A stretch of DNA of 35,061 bases from Thermoguttaceae bacterium (lineage in GTDB: Bacteria; Planctomycetota; Planctomycetia; Pirellulales; Thermoguttaceae), in NCBI GenBank assembly GCA_017447745.1, contig JAFSMW010000105.1, positions 1 to 35,061 on the forward strand, given 5' to 3'. The notes beneath the pieces were generated by a model. That model had not been told where the DNA came from. It saw only the letters and a program-made list of their open reading frames with translations, and did no database searches. This document shows, piece by piece, positions 24,124-31,986 of the stretch. The position numbers were made by a program, and so were the translations under genes. The number at the start of each line of letters is the position of its first letter. Positions within the stretch are counted from its first letter, which is position 1.

Positions 24124-24735
24124 ATGGACAAAGAATATTTTGACTTCGTCGTTCAGACGGCGATCATGCTGTTTTTGATTCTCAATCCGCTAGGCAACAT
24201 TCCCGCCTATGCTGGAATCATGCACGATTATTCCACAAAGGATTATTATCGGATCATGATTCGGGAAATGCTATTGAGTTTGGGAATTCTGCTGACATTT
24301 TTGTTCTTTGGCGCAAAGATTTTGGCGTTGCTGCATATTTCGACAATTGCCTTGTCGATTTCCGGCGGGATAATTCTTTTTAGCGTTGCGGCAAAGATGG
24401 TTTTCGGAACGCATGAAACCAAAGGCGGCGTTCGCAACAAAGAGCCGTTTTTTGTTCCCTTGGCGTTTCCGTTGTTTGCCGGTCCGTCGTCAATCACGAT
24501 GGTAATTCTGACGCGCGGCGCTCCGTATTCGCCGCTGTCCGGGTTGCTGCTGGCTGTCCTTATCGCCTGGGCGCCCGCTGCGGCAATGCTTATTGCCGCT
24601 CGGGGTATAGAAAAGATTTTAGGCGTGAAAGTTCTGGACGCGTTGGAATCTTTGATGGGGTTCCTGCTGATGGTTATGGCGGTTCAGATGATAATCAACG
24701 GCTTGGGTCTGGCGTTCCCCGGCTTTTTGAATTAG
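24124..24735 (+). CDS. MarC-family integral membrane protein
   Basis: The 203-residue protein has six predicted membrane segments and the family hallmarks FLILNPLGNIPAYAGIM near the start, SISGGIILFSVAAKMVFG (about residue 80) and PLAFPLFAGPSSITMVIL (about residue 110). MarC/YhgN proteins (UPF0056) are inner-membrane proteins of unsettled function; the early link to multiple antibiotic resistance did not hold. The R1 copy B ends 4 bases before the ATG, so the ribosome-binding region is the element's own right hairpin arm and no Shine-Dalgarno motif is visible. It stands alone on its strand. Confidence 0.9.
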   Translation: MDKEYFDFVVQTAIMLFLILNPLGNIPAYAGIMHDYSTKDYYRIMIREMLLSLGILLTFLFFGAKILALLHISTIALSISGGIILFSVAAKMVFGTHETKGGVRNKEPFFVPLAFPLFAGPSSITMVILTRGAPYSPLSGLLLAVLIAWAPAAAMLIAARGIEKILGVKVLDALESLMGFLLMVMAVQMIINGLGLAFPGFLN

Positions 24736-24741
24736 ACGGCG

Positions 24742-24822
24742 AGGCGGCGGCGAGGCGCCGCTCCCGACCCGCGCTGCCGCGCGAGACGTATTATAACCGC
24801 TCCCGTTGGTCGCTTTGTTCCT
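24742..24822 (+). repeat. R4 dispersed repeat, copy 2
   Basis: It has GGCGGCGAGGCGCCGCTCCC, then CCGCGCTGCCGCGCG, then CGCTCCCGTTGGTCGCTT, the same order as at 283-350, with a different short spacer. Confidence 0.75.
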
Positions 24823-24828
24823 TCTCTC

Positions 24829-24893
24829 GCAACTCGCAACTCGCAACTCGCAACTATTTAACTATTTAACTATTTAACTATTTAACCGCGCTG
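24829..24893. repeat. 7-bp and 8-bp tandem repeats at the end of the oxidoreductase gene
   Basis: TCGCAAC is repeated four times, then an 8-bp unit (CTATTTAA) is repeated about four times. The stop codon of the minus-strand oxidoreductase (24878-24880) lies inside the 8-bp repeats. Confidence 0.85.
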
Positions 24894-25459
24894 GAGACAA
24901 TCGCTTTGACTTCTTCCAGCCACGCTTTTCTCTGTTGGTCGTCAGACAGGATAATCGACGTAAAGTTGACGTAAGTTACGTCGTCCAGATTAACCGTGTT
25001 GGCGATGATATTTGTCCAGAGGTTGCGAATCGGATCGTGATTGAACTTCTCCTCAATGTCAGCGGGCGTATTGGCTGTGGTAAAGACAAACGTCTTTTTC
25101 CCGCCGAGAAAGCCTTCCGGACCTTTTTCTGTAAATCGATAGCAGACTCCTTGTCGAACGACTCTGCTAATCCAGCCGACCAGGTTCGCCGGCGGCATTC
25201 CCCACCAGTTTGGATGAACGAAAACCAACACGTCGGCGGCAAACAGTTCGTCGATGGATTTCCGAATCGAACCGTCAAGTTCGTCCAGACTCTTTTTCAG
25301 TTCTTCGGTCGTCAGATTGGGATCGAAATTCTCGGCGTACAGGTCGTGAACAACAACGTCGGCTCCGGCAGCTCGAAGGACGTCGGCAGCGGTTGAGGCA
25401 ATCGCTCCGCAGAAACTGGCTTCCGACTGCGGATTGGATAAAATAATCAAAGCTTTCAT
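24878..25459 (-). CDS. NAD(P)H-dependent flavodoxin-fold oxidoreductase
   Basis: From the ATG at 25459 the protein is 193 residues. It fits the Flavodoxin_2 / NAD(P)H quinone oxidoreductase family (MdaB, KefF, NQO1-like): MKALIILSNPQSEASFCGAI binds the FMN/FAD phosphate, and FVHPNWWGMPPANLVGWISR is the conserved WWGMPA-type loop near the flavin ring. The C-terminal part has the usual TTANTPAD loop. Such enzymes reduce quinones by two electrons or gate K+ efflux systems; which applies here cannot be read. A start 18 codons upstream is open but gives an Asn-rich leader outside the family. The end of the gene has been set by repeat sequence. Confidence 0.87.
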   Translation of the reverse strand: MKALIILSNPQSEASFCGAIASTAADVLRAAGADVVVHDLYAENFDPNLTTEELKKSLDELDGSIRKSIDELFAADVLVFVHPNWWGMPPANLVGWISRVVRQGVCYRFTEKGPEGFLGGKKTFVFTTANTPADIEEKFNHDPIRNLWTNIIANTVNLDDVTYVNFTSIILSDDQQRKAWLEEVKAIVSSAVK

Positions 25460-25790
25460 GGCAAATAATTGTTTGTTGTTAGTGTAATTCATTATATTAT
25501 TGACATTATACACGACAAATCAAATATTACAATATGGAGTGCGACGCCTTGGCGTCGCTTTTAAAGGATTAACAATGAGAACTTAGTAAGAGTATTTCGT
25601 GCCAGTAACGTTAGAACAATTTTATATTGTCTTCGATATTTTAATTCGTCCGATGTTGTTGGCACGAATAGGCCTTTATCGTCGCTTTTGGCAATTCTGG
25701 TAATGAAAGCGACGGCAAGCCGTCGCACTCCATCCCCTCGCCGCCCGCCCCTCTTGATTTTCTTTCGAAAATCGGCACAATATAAGAATC
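25460..25790. other. gene-free interval with R1 copy C
   Basis: Between the divergent oxidoreductase and DMT transporter genes lie the 196-bp R1 element (25536-25731) and a short G+C-rich then A+T-rich stretch. A weak promoter for the transporter (TTGATT at 25754-25759, TATAAG at 25781-25786, spacing 21) would place the transcript start at or past the ATG. Confidence 0.6.
25536..25731 (-). repeat. R1 element, copy C (196 bp)
   Basis: On the plus strand the first arm is GCGACGCCTTGGCGTCGC and the last arm GCGACGGCAAGCCGTCGC; the TTTCATTACCAG junction shows it is inverted relative to copies A and B. The inner inverted repeat has TCGTGCCAGTAACGTTAGAAC-like words facing GATGTTGTTGGCACGA. Confidence 0.88.
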
Positions 25791-26795
25791 ATGTCGAATA
25801 CAAACAAAAACGCTGTCGAAGTGATTAACGCGGACGCCCCGCACCCGTCTGGGGGATTTTTGTCAAGCGGATTATTCTACGGAATCGTAGCCGCTCTGTT
25901 TTATACGATTTCCGCTCTTTGTGTTCGTCAGCTGGTTGAGATGAAAAGTCCATACGCGCTGCCACTGTTTATTCGAGAATCCGTTGCAGCGTTTGTTGCG
26001 CTTCCGATTGTAATTTGGGGTCTGATTCGTCATACAATCCCAACGAACCAATGGCGATTCTGGGGCTTGCTCTTTGGCGTTTCCTGTCTGATGCAGGTTC
26101 TGGGAAACATCACGTATATTTGGCTGTTCGACATGGCTGGAATTGCAATTGCTTTGTCATGCGTCTGGACGGGCGGGCTGTTCAGCGCTCAGACGTTTGA
26201 TCTGCTTTGTCTCAAAGAGCGATTTAACGTCAGAACGTTTATCGGTCTGTCGATCGTTTTAGCGGCAGTCTGTTGTATTGGAATAGGGTTAGGACTCAGC
26301 GCTGACACGTTAACCTCTTTGAGCAAATTCGGAACGGGCGCGATTGCTCTTGTTATTCTCGGCGGGCTTCTGGTTGGAATCATGAACTCGTCGACCATGG
26401 CGTCTGTCAGGGTGGCTCATAAAAACAGCGTCCCGTTTTGGGTTCCGATTCTGCTCGTTCCCGGCAGCGGTACGATAGTTCTGGGAACGCTCAGCTGGAT
26501 GGAACACGGGTCTGGAATTTTCACCGCTTTAACGTATGAGCAGTTTGGAGTCGCGTTGGTAGCGGGAATTGCAAATCTGATCGCCTTTGCCGCTCTGGTT
26601 AAAGGGCTGGGAACGACGTCGTTGGCGTACATGAACCTTCTCAACGCGTCTCAGGTCGCGCTGGGCGCCTTGGCAGGAATACTATGGTTTAAAGAACTCT
26701 GGAACGGTTTTATTATTGCAGGCATTCTCCTGACAATCGTCGCGATCCTCACAGCAAAACAGAAAGACGACTCCGAGTCCAAACAGGAACTCTAG
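25791..26795 (+). CDS. DMT-superfamily (EamA-like) transporter
   Basis: The 334-residue protein has about ten membrane segments in two halves, the usual plan of drug/metabolite transporters. The first half starts FYGIVAALFYTISALCVRQL; the second half ends ALAGILWFKELWNGFIIAGI, the conserved C-terminal EamA motif with its G-x-x-L-F-x-E-pattern. Substrate cannot be inferred. The N-terminal 25 residues are hydrophilic. The ATG lies only a few bases after a weak -10-like TATAAG, so the message may have little or no leader. The gene converges with the next one, 16 bp apart. Confidence 0.85.
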   Translation: MSNTNKNAVEVINADAPHPSGGFLSSGLFYGIVAALFYTISALCVRQLVEMKSPYALPLFIRESVAAFVALPIVIWGLIRHTIPTNQWRFWGLLFGVSCLMQVLGNITYIWLFDMAGIAIALSCVWTGGLFSAQTFDLLCLKERFNVRTFIGLSIVLAAVCCIGIGLGLSADTLTSLSKFGTGAIALVILGGLLVGIMNSSTMASVRVAHKNSVPFWVPILLVPGSGTIVLGTLSWMEHGSGIFTALTYEQFGVALVAGIANLIAFAALVKGLGTTSLAYMNLLNASQVALGALAGILWFKELWNGFIIAGILLTIVAILTAKQKDDSESKQEL

Positions 26796-26811
26796 CCTCA
26801 ACGGGCTGTTT

Positions 26812-27183
26812 TCAGTTCAGAAACGTAATAACATATAAATAAAAGGCGATTTCCAGTACAACCAGTATTGTTGAGCGGCTAACAAGCCATCTTGTCGCAG
26901 AATACTCTTCCCAATAGGCATCATAGTCAGAATGATAGATCAGTCTTGCTGCAATGTTGGTAGAGAAAGACAGTAACAAGGATATTATTGCCGACCATTT
27001 ACAAATCTGAAACGGCGTAACAAAACAGTAATACAGGTCAATCAGACTGCTAAAAGAATTTTCTGTAACAATGCACAGAAACGTCATCGCCAACGGAACA
27101 AAAGCTAAAAAAAAGGCGCATCTTCCCAGATAAATCGGAAGTCTGACAAATTTTTTCGGCGGATTGGGCGAATTCGGTTCCAT
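26812..27183 (-). CDS. small membrane protein of unknown function
   Basis: The 123-residue protein has a Pro-rich start (MEPNSPNPPKKF) and three likely membrane segments: about residues 20-42, 55-82 and 100-121. Between the second and third is a polar loop with YHSDYDAYWEEYSATRW. I recognise no family. It faces the DMT transporter tail to tail and lies downstream of the tsf terminator on the same strand, so it needs its own promoter, which I cannot place. Confidence 0.55.
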   Translation of the reverse strand: MEPNSPNPPKKFVRLPIYLGRCAFFLAFVPLAMTFLCIVTENSFSSLIDLYYCFVTPFQICKWSAIISLLLSFSTNIAARLIYHSDYDAYWEEYSATRWLVSRSTILVVLEIAFYLYVITFLN

Positions 27184-27237
27184 AATAAATATTATAGATA
27201 ATCAATAAAGAACAAAACCGCTATAGACTGATATTTC

Positions 27238-27273
27238 AAAACAGAGGTTCCGCCTCATCGACGAAACCTCTGT
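27238..27273 (-). terminator. hairpin after tsf
   Basis: ACAGAGGTT (27241-27249) pairs perfectly with AACCTCTGT (27265-27273). The minus-strand tail has only a short T run, so efficiency is uncertain. It lies about 75 bases past the tsf stop. Confidence 0.5.
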
Positions 27274-27345
27274 CTGATTTGATGTCTTCAGCCAAGGCGC
27301 ATTTCGAAAGTTAATCAGAAAGCGCCCTGCCCTGCTAAAAAAGCT

Positions 27346-28182
27346 TTATTTGGCTCCCAAAGTCCAGTTGACGTACTGAGTAACGGTAATGCCGTTATTT
27401 TTGGCGTACGCGCCAACAGAGAGAGAAGAATCCTTGACGAATTCCTGATCGACCAGACAGTTGGCCTTGTAGAAGGCGTTGATTTTGCCGTCGATAATCT
27501 TGTTGAGGATGTTTTCCGGTTTGCCGGCGTTTTTGGGATCGTTAGCCATGGCGGCGAGCTGGATTTCGCGTTCTTTGGCAATGACTTCAGCCGGAATCTG
27601 GGAACGATCGAGGTATTCCGGATGCATGGCGGCGGCGTGCATGCAGACGTCTTTGGCAGCTTCGTCGTTTTTGCCTTCTGTAGCAATGATAACGCCAACC
27701 TTTTTGTTGTGATGAACGTAAGCGGCGCCGTTGCCTTCCAGACGCGTGAAGCGGCTCAAACGGAAGACTTCGCGAATACGGTTGTAGAGTTCTTCCATCT
27801 GTTCCTGAAGGGTCATGCCTTCCTTGGACGGCGAGGCGTTGCCCATAACTTCTTCAGCAGTCTGTCCGCCCTTTTCCAGGTAGACGTTAGCAATGTCCTG
27901 AGCCAACTGAAGGAATTCCGGGTTGCCAGCAACGGGAGCGCTTTCGCAAAGCAGTTCGATCATCGCAACGCCGTTTTCGTTGCAGGCGGTAGCCAAAACG
28001 CCTTCTTCTGTAGTGCGTTCAGCGCCTTTTTCGATCATCTTGAGCTTGCCTTTTTCACGCAGAATCGTCAACGCCTTTTCGGGGTCGCCATCAGCTTCAG
28101 TCAAAGCTTTTTTGCAATCCATCATCGGCAAACCGGTTCTGTCACGGAACGCTTTAACCAATGCAGCGGTAATTTCAGCCAT
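27346..28182 (-). CDS. tsf: translation elongation factor Ts
   Basis: EF-Ts recycles EF-Tu by exchanging GDP for GTP. The 278-residue protein begins ITAALVKAFRDRTGLPMMDC, the conserved UBA-like N-terminal module, followed by KKALTEADGDPEKA, and ends in a core domain with VGVIIATEGKNDEAAKDVCM and AMHPEYLDR. The TDF motif of E. coli is represented by the N-terminal segment ACNENGVAMIELLCES with AGNPEF. A strong AAGGAG site precedes the ATG by about 9 bases. It follows rpsB by 103 bases on the same strand, the classical rpsB-tsf order. Confidence 0.95.
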   Translation of the reverse strand: MAEITAALVKAFRDRTGLPMMDCKKALTEADGDPEKALTILREKGKLKMIEKGAERTTEEGVLATACNENGVAMIELLCESAPVAGNPEFLQLAQDIANVYLEKGGQTAEEVMGNASPSKEGMTLQEQMEELYNRIREVFRLSRFTRLEGNGAAYVHHNKKVGVIIATEGKNDEAAKDVCMHAAAMHPEYLDRSQIPAEVIAKEREIQLAAMANDPKNAGKPENILNKIIDGKINAFYKANCLVDQEFVKDSSLSVGAYAKNNGITVTQYVNWTLGAK

Positions 28183-28285
28183 TGTATATTCTCCTTAGCT
28201 ATACGGGGTTATTTGTTAATATGGAATCTGAATTCTGTACGCAGCGAGAAAGGAAATGTAATTCTCGCTGTAAACTAAAATCAAA

Positions 28286-29026
28286 TCACTCTTCTTTGCC
28301 TTCGTTCTGGGCAGTTCTGAGGGCTTTACCTTCCAAAACGGCGTCAGCGAGCTTGGTCATGATCAATTCGATTGAACGAATGGAGTCGTCGTTGCCGGGG
28401 ATAACCAGATCAACTTCGTCCGGATCGCAGTCGGTATCGATCAGAGCGACGGTCGAAATGCCAAGTTTATGAGCTTCAGCAACAGCGTTCTTTTCCTTGC
28501 GGGGGTCAATCAAAACGATGACTTCCGGCAAGCGATTGAGCAGGCGCAGACCGTTAAGGTTGTGATAAACCTTGCGGTATTCGCGATTGAGCGCGGACTG
28601 CATCTTTTTGGAATACAGATTGATTTCTTCGCTGTTGAGCAGGGCTTCCAGTTCTTCCAAACGGCTCATTCTTTTGCGAATGGTGCGGAAGTTGGTGAGC
28701 GTTCCACCCAACCAGCGTTCTGAAACGAACGGCATGTCGCAGCGTTGAGCCTGTTCAGCAACAACGTCGCCAGCCTGACGCTTGGTTCCGACAAAGAGAA
28801 TCAGACTGCCAGCGGCGGCAACCTGCGCCAGATACTTTTTAGCGCGAAGCAGACCGCGGACGGTTTCCCGGACGTCAATGATGTGAATCTTGTTGCGGCG
28901 ACCGTAGATGTACGGACGCATCTTCGGGTTCCAACCACTGGCGCGATGACCAAAATGAACGCCGCTTTCAATGAGTTGAGTTACAATTGCAGATACGGGG
29001 GATGCAGGGGTAGCAGTTTCGGACAT
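28286..29026 (-). CDS. rpsB: 30S ribosomal protein S2
   Basis: The 246-residue protein carries the S2 signatures: [20 protein letters not shown] near residue 18, [10 protein letters not shown], then [26 protein letters not shown], and [13 protein letters not shown] near the end. S2 binds late to the small subunit and recruits S1 and mRNA. A GAAGGAA ribosome-binding site lies about 10 bases before the ATG. It starts an rpsB-tsf unit and lies downstream of tRNA-Gln on the same strand, so some transcription from the tRNA promoter is possible. Confidence 0.96.
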   Translation of the reverse strand: MSETATPASPVSAIVTQLIESGVHFGHRASGWNPKMRPYIYGRRNKIHIIDVRETVRGLLRAKKYLAQVAAAGSLILFVGTKRQAGDVVAEQAQRCDMPFVSERWLGGTLTNFRTIRKRMSRLEELEALLNSEEINLYSKKMQSALNREYRKVYHNLNGLRLLNRLPEVIVLIDPRKEKNAVAEAHKLGISTVALIDTDCDPDEVDLVIPGNDDSIRSIELIMTKLADAVLEGKALRTAQNEGKEE

Positions 29027-29208
29027 GAAAGATGTTCCTTCTAAATGCTTGAGGGTATACGTCCGGATAGAATGCTGAGCGTCGAGAGTACGATTCTCCC
29101 GATAAAAGGCACGCCTGGTAACAAACGCCGGACGTTAAACGCGATCTCTAAAGGAACCGTCTGCGTTGAGGATCGCTTGTCAAAACGAAGACGGATTAAA
29201 CAAAAAAA

Positions 29209-29279
29209 CAACCCAGCCTGGATTTGAACCAGGGACGAGGGAGCCAAAATCCCTTGTGTTACCACTACACCACCGGGTT
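29209..29279 (-). tRNA. tRNA-Gln (anticodon TTG)
   Basis: A 71-base cloverleaf: acceptor stem AACCCGG with CTGGGTT (one G-T pair), D arm GTGT/ACAC, anticodon stem AGGGA/TCCCT with loop TTTTGGC giving TTG, T arm CCTGG/CCAGG with TTCAAAT, discriminator G. No CCA is encoded; seven Ts follow at once. Confidence 0.95.
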
Positions 29280-29314
29280 ACTGTTTAGACAACTGTCTTA
29301 AACAATTTGGGGTC

Positions 29315-29342
29315 ATTATATCCAATTAATATTATATTGCAA
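29315..29342 (-). promoter_or_regulatory. promoter of tRNA-Gln (and perhaps rpsB-tsf)
   Basis: On the minus strand TTGCAA (29337-29342) and a perfect TATAAT (29315-29320) are 16 bases apart. The tRNA begins about 35 bases beyond the -10 box. Confidence 0.65.
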
Positions 29343-29436
29343 GGGGGGAGGGAGAAAAATTAGCAATTGTCAATTAGCAATTAGTTGCGAGTGGCGAGTG
29401 GCGAGAATACGCAAAGCGCTCCCCATACTATTACCT

Positions 29437-29510
29437 CCCTGGATTAAACCCCACGGCTATTAACTATTGAAATGCTACGCAGTTCTATAAGAACGCTATC
29501 GCGTCTGTTT
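29437..29510 (+). repeat. R2 dispersed repeat, copy 5
   Basis: A degraded first palindrome (GGATTAAACCCCACGG) is followed by CTATTAACTATTGAAATGC, CAGTTCTATAAGAACGC and ATCGCGTCTGTTT, the R2 order. Confidence 0.7.
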
Positions 29511-29561
29511 AAAAAACTACTGCCTATTGCCTACTGCCTCACCGGCGCCTCGCCGCCCCTC

Positions 29562-29592
29562 TTGACAAAAATGCCTTTTTAATGGATACTAT
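29562..29592 (+). promoter_or_regulatory. promoter close to the start of the anchored-protein gene
   Basis: A perfect -35 TTGACA (29562-29567) and TACTAT (29587-29592) are separated by 19 bases. The ATG at 29598 lies 5 bases after the -10 box, so transcription would begin at or next to the start codon: a candidate leaderless message. Confidence 0.5.
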
Positions 29593-29597
29593 ATTAT

Positions 29598-30317
29598 ATG
29601 AACAGATTTTTGAAAATTGGCGCTATCGTAGTAATTGCAATCGGAACGATTTGCTTTTTAATTCGATTTTCGTATCATAAAGCGATTACGTACTATCCGG
29701 AATTCTACCGAGAGCGTATCGAAATTGCCGAAGAAAAGCTCGAACAGGACGCAAAAGACTTTGTGTTCTCTTCCGGGCGAATGCTCAACGACATCCGCCG
29801 CAAAAAGGAATGGAGCGCGACGTATACCGAAGATCAGATTAACGGCTGGCTTGAACGGCGAATTCAGCAGGATTTGCCGGGGCTGATTCCGATCGGGGCG
29901 TATTATCCTCGCGTTCATCTGGAACAGGACAGAATCAATTTCGCCATGGAATTCTGCCCGGAGGATTTCGAGTCGGTTTTTTGGGCGCAAGTTCGCTTTA
30001 CCGTTCCGGAACCGGGAGTTTATCATCTGATAATCGAACAGGTCAAACTGGGCGTCATTCCCATTTCAAAGGGGATTATTAAAAACGAGTTGAAAAACTA
30101 CTTCGAGAAAGCCAATATTCCATGCGAAATCAAAATGACGGACAAAGGCGAAATCGAACTGGTTATGGACTGGCGCGACATCGACTCGGTCAACGACTGG
30201 AAAACAGACCCGCTGATTTATCATAGCCGCAAAGTTACCTTGACGGAGGTCAAAATTCTTCCGGGAGAAATTCAGGTGTCCGGCACAGCAAAAAAGGTTA
30301 TTATTGAAGACGACTAA
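29598..30317 (+). CDS. membrane-anchored protein of unknown function
   Basis: The 239-residue protein has one N-terminal membrane helix (MNRFLKIGAIVVIAIGTICF, about residues 7-25) and a soluble extracytoplasmic part. A motif TEDQINGWLERRIQQDLPGL near residue 75 is followed by beta-rich sequence, in the manner of small anchored proteins found in Planctomycetota before metabolic genes. I cannot name a function. It ends 12 bases before menA, whose GGGAGAG ribosome-binding site overlaps the gap, so the two form an operon. No ribosome-binding site precedes its own ATG. Confidence 0.7.
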   Translation: MNRFLKIGAIVVIAIGTICFLIRFSYHKAITYYPEFYRERIEIAEEKLEQDAKDFVFSSGRMLNDIRRKKEWSATYTEDQINGWLERRIQQDLPGLIPIGAYYPRVHLEQDRINFAMEFCPEDFESVFWAQVRFTVPEPGVYHLIIEQVKLGVIPISKGIIKNELKNYFEKANIPCEIKMTDKGEIELVMDWRDIDSVNDWKTDPLIYHSRKVTLTEVKILPGEIQVSGTAKKVIIEDD

Positions 30318-30329
30318 CGGGAGAGACTT

Positions 30330-31232
30330 ATGTTTGGACATTCCATAAAAGACTGGCTTTTAGCGATCAGACCGTGGTCGTTCCCTGCGTCTTTAACGCC
30401 TGTTGTGGCGACGCTGGGGCTGCTGTACTGGCGCAACAGCGTTGAACCGATGGATTGCAACTGGATCAACGGCTTTTTAGCGGCGTTAGGAATGATTATC
30501 TTTCAGGCGTCCGCCAATTTGATAAGCGACTACTTCGATTTCCAGCACGGCGTCGACCGGGAAGACACGTTCGGGTCGCCCAATCTGACTCATGGACTAT
30601 TTGCCCCGCGGGAAATTCTGTTTTACGGGATATTTGTCCTGCTGTTGGGAGCCGTCCTGGGGTTGTTCCTCGTCTGGCGAACCGACGTGCGACTGCTCTA
30701 TTTTGGCGCCTGCGGGATCTTGTTTGTGCTCCTGTACCCGTTTTTCAAGTTTCGCGCGTTGGGCGACGCCGTGATTTTCGTCGCCTTTTCCATCCTGCCG
30801 ATTTTGGGAACGACGTTTGTTGTAACAGGTTCGATTGATACGAAAAACCTGGTTTTGGCTATTCCGATTGGGCTGATAACCGTTGCGATTCTCCACGCCA
30901 ACAACTGGCGCGACATCCGCACCGACGCCCGGGCGCGCATTAAAACGTTCAGCATGCTCATCGGGTCGCCGGCGTCAGCATTTTTATACGTCTTTGAACT
31001 CCTGTTCCCGTTTATTTGGCTCGGCGCCGCGGCGATTGTATTCCATGGAATTCCCGTCTGGACGCTCTTGTCGCTAATGGCTTTGCCGCTAGCGATTAAA
31101 GCGGTCAAAACGGCTGTTACACGCGCCGACGACTGCGCCGCCATTTGCGACCTCGACGTCCAGACGGCGCAATTGCAGCTCGTTTTCGGCTTGACGCTCT
31201 CGACGTCGTTTCTGGTTGCAGCGTGGGTGTAG
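30330..31232 (+). CDS. menA: 1,4-dihydroxy-2-naphthoate prenyltransferase (UbiA superfamily)
   Basis: The enzyme attaches a polyprenyl chain to dihydroxynaphthoate in menaquinone synthesis, in the cytoplasmic membrane. The 300-residue protein has about eight or nine membrane segments and both Asp-rich sites that bind Mg-pyrophosphate: NLISDYFDFQHGVDRED (about residue 68) and NNWRDIRTDARARIKT (about residue 191). The start WLLAIRPWSFPASLTPV is typical of MenA rather than UbiA. It is the second gene after an anchored unknown protein. No other men genes are in the window. Confidence 0.85.
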   Translation: MFGHSIKDWLLAIRPWSFPASLTPVVATLGLLYWRNSVEPMDCNWINGFLAALGMIIFQASANLISDYFDFQHGVDREDTFGSPNLTHGLFAPREILFYGIFVLLLGAVLGLFLVWRTDVRLLYFGACGILFVLLYPFFKFRALGDAVIFVAFSILPILGTTFVVTGSIDTKNLVLAIPIGLITVAILHANNWRDIRTDARARIKTFSMLIGSPASAFLYVFELLFPFIWLGAAAIVFHGIPVWTLLSLMALPLAIKAVKTAVTRADDCAAICDLDVQTAQLQLVFGLTLSTSFLVAAWV

Positions 31233-31255
31233 ATTAGGGAATAGGGAGTAGTATA

Positions 31256-31304
31256 GATTGAAAGGCGGTAATGGAGTGAGCGAAGCGAACGAAATTACGC
31301 TTCA
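31256..31304 (+). repeat. R3 dispersed repeat, copy 4
   Basis: GAAAGGCGGTAATGGAGTGA is followed by GCGAAGCGAACGAAATTACG and CTTCA, nearly identical to 14923-14970. Confidence 0.75.
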
Positions 31305-31354
31305 ATTGCGCCCCCATGCGTCCTCGTTTATTGGCTTAATCTTATTATCGTAAT

Positions 31355-31984
31355 ATGAAACCTCGCTTATTGTTTCTGCTGTTGGTCGTTCAGGCGTTCT
31401 GGTATTTCATGTTCAGCCCATGGACGGCGCCGCTGGTCAACTTCTGGATTGGAATAACCGTTGCCGCTGTTACGGTCTTGACGCTGACGACGTTTCTTTT
31501 CCCTGAATGGACGCAGCAGCTTCCCAAAAAGCCGTTGGGCTGGATTGCCGGGATAGCAGTCGGCGCGGTCTTGGCGGCGGCTCTTTGGGGCGTGTTCTGG
31601 CTGGGAGACTATATTTCCGCCCGGATTCTTCCATTTACCGTAAAGCAGGTTGACACCATTTACGAACTGGGAAACAACATCAATAAGCCGCTGGTTGGCT
31701 TGGCTCTGCTGTTTATCGTCGGACCGGCGGAAGAGATATTTTGGCGCGGGACGTTCCAAAGAAAACTGAGTGAACTCTGGGGCAAGAACTGGGGCTTTAT
31801 CGGGATGCTAATCTGCTATTCGCTCATTCACATCTGGTCGTTTAATTTCATGCTCGTCATGGCAGCCGCCGTCGCGGGCGGATTCCAGGGACTGGTTTAC
31901 CGGCTGTTCCCCAAAAGCCTCTGGGCGTTAATCGTCTCCCACGCCTTGTGGGACGTCGCCGTTTTTTTGGTTTTCCCGATATGA
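31355..31984 (+). CDS. CPBP-family intramembrane metalloprotease
   Basis: The 209-residue membrane protein has about six helices and the three CPBP/Abi motifs: GPAEEIFWRGTFQRKL (EExxxR, about residue 124), SLIHIWSFN (conserved His) and SHALWDVAVF near the end (HxxxD/N). These Glu and His residues form the zinc site of the CAAX-protease-like family (Rce1-type glutamic/metalloproteases). Such bacterial proteins process peptides or confer self-immunity, but many have unknown roles, and no bacteriocin gene is nearby. There is no clear ribosome-binding site. A strong terminator follows at once. Confidence 0.85.
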   Translation: MKPRLLFLLLVVQAFWYFMFSPWTAPLVNFWIGITVAAVTVLTLTTFLFPEWTQQLPKKPLGWIAGIAVGAVLAAALWGVFWLGDYISARILPFTVKQVDTIYELGNNINKPLVGLALLFIVGPAEEIFWRGTFQRKLSELWGKNWGFIGMLICYSLIHIWSFNFMLVMAAAVAGGFQGLVYRLFPKSLWALIVSHALWDVAVFLVFPI

Positions 31985-31986
31985 AA

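Larger units (their letters stand above)
29280..29597. other. gene-free interval between tRNA-Gln and the next plus-strand gene
   Basis: It contains the tRNA promoter, short repeats (AGCAATT and GAGTGGC words at about 29360-29402), an R2 copy, a heptad tract (29515-29540), an inverted R4 fragment near 29542 and the promoter of the next gene. No gene is seen. Confidence 0.65.

Noticed and set aside
31355-31984. CPBP protease as part of a bacteriocin or phage-defence cassette
   Set aside because: No peptide precursor, modification enzyme, ABC transporter or other defence gene is adjacent; the neighbours are menA and a phosphofructokinase.
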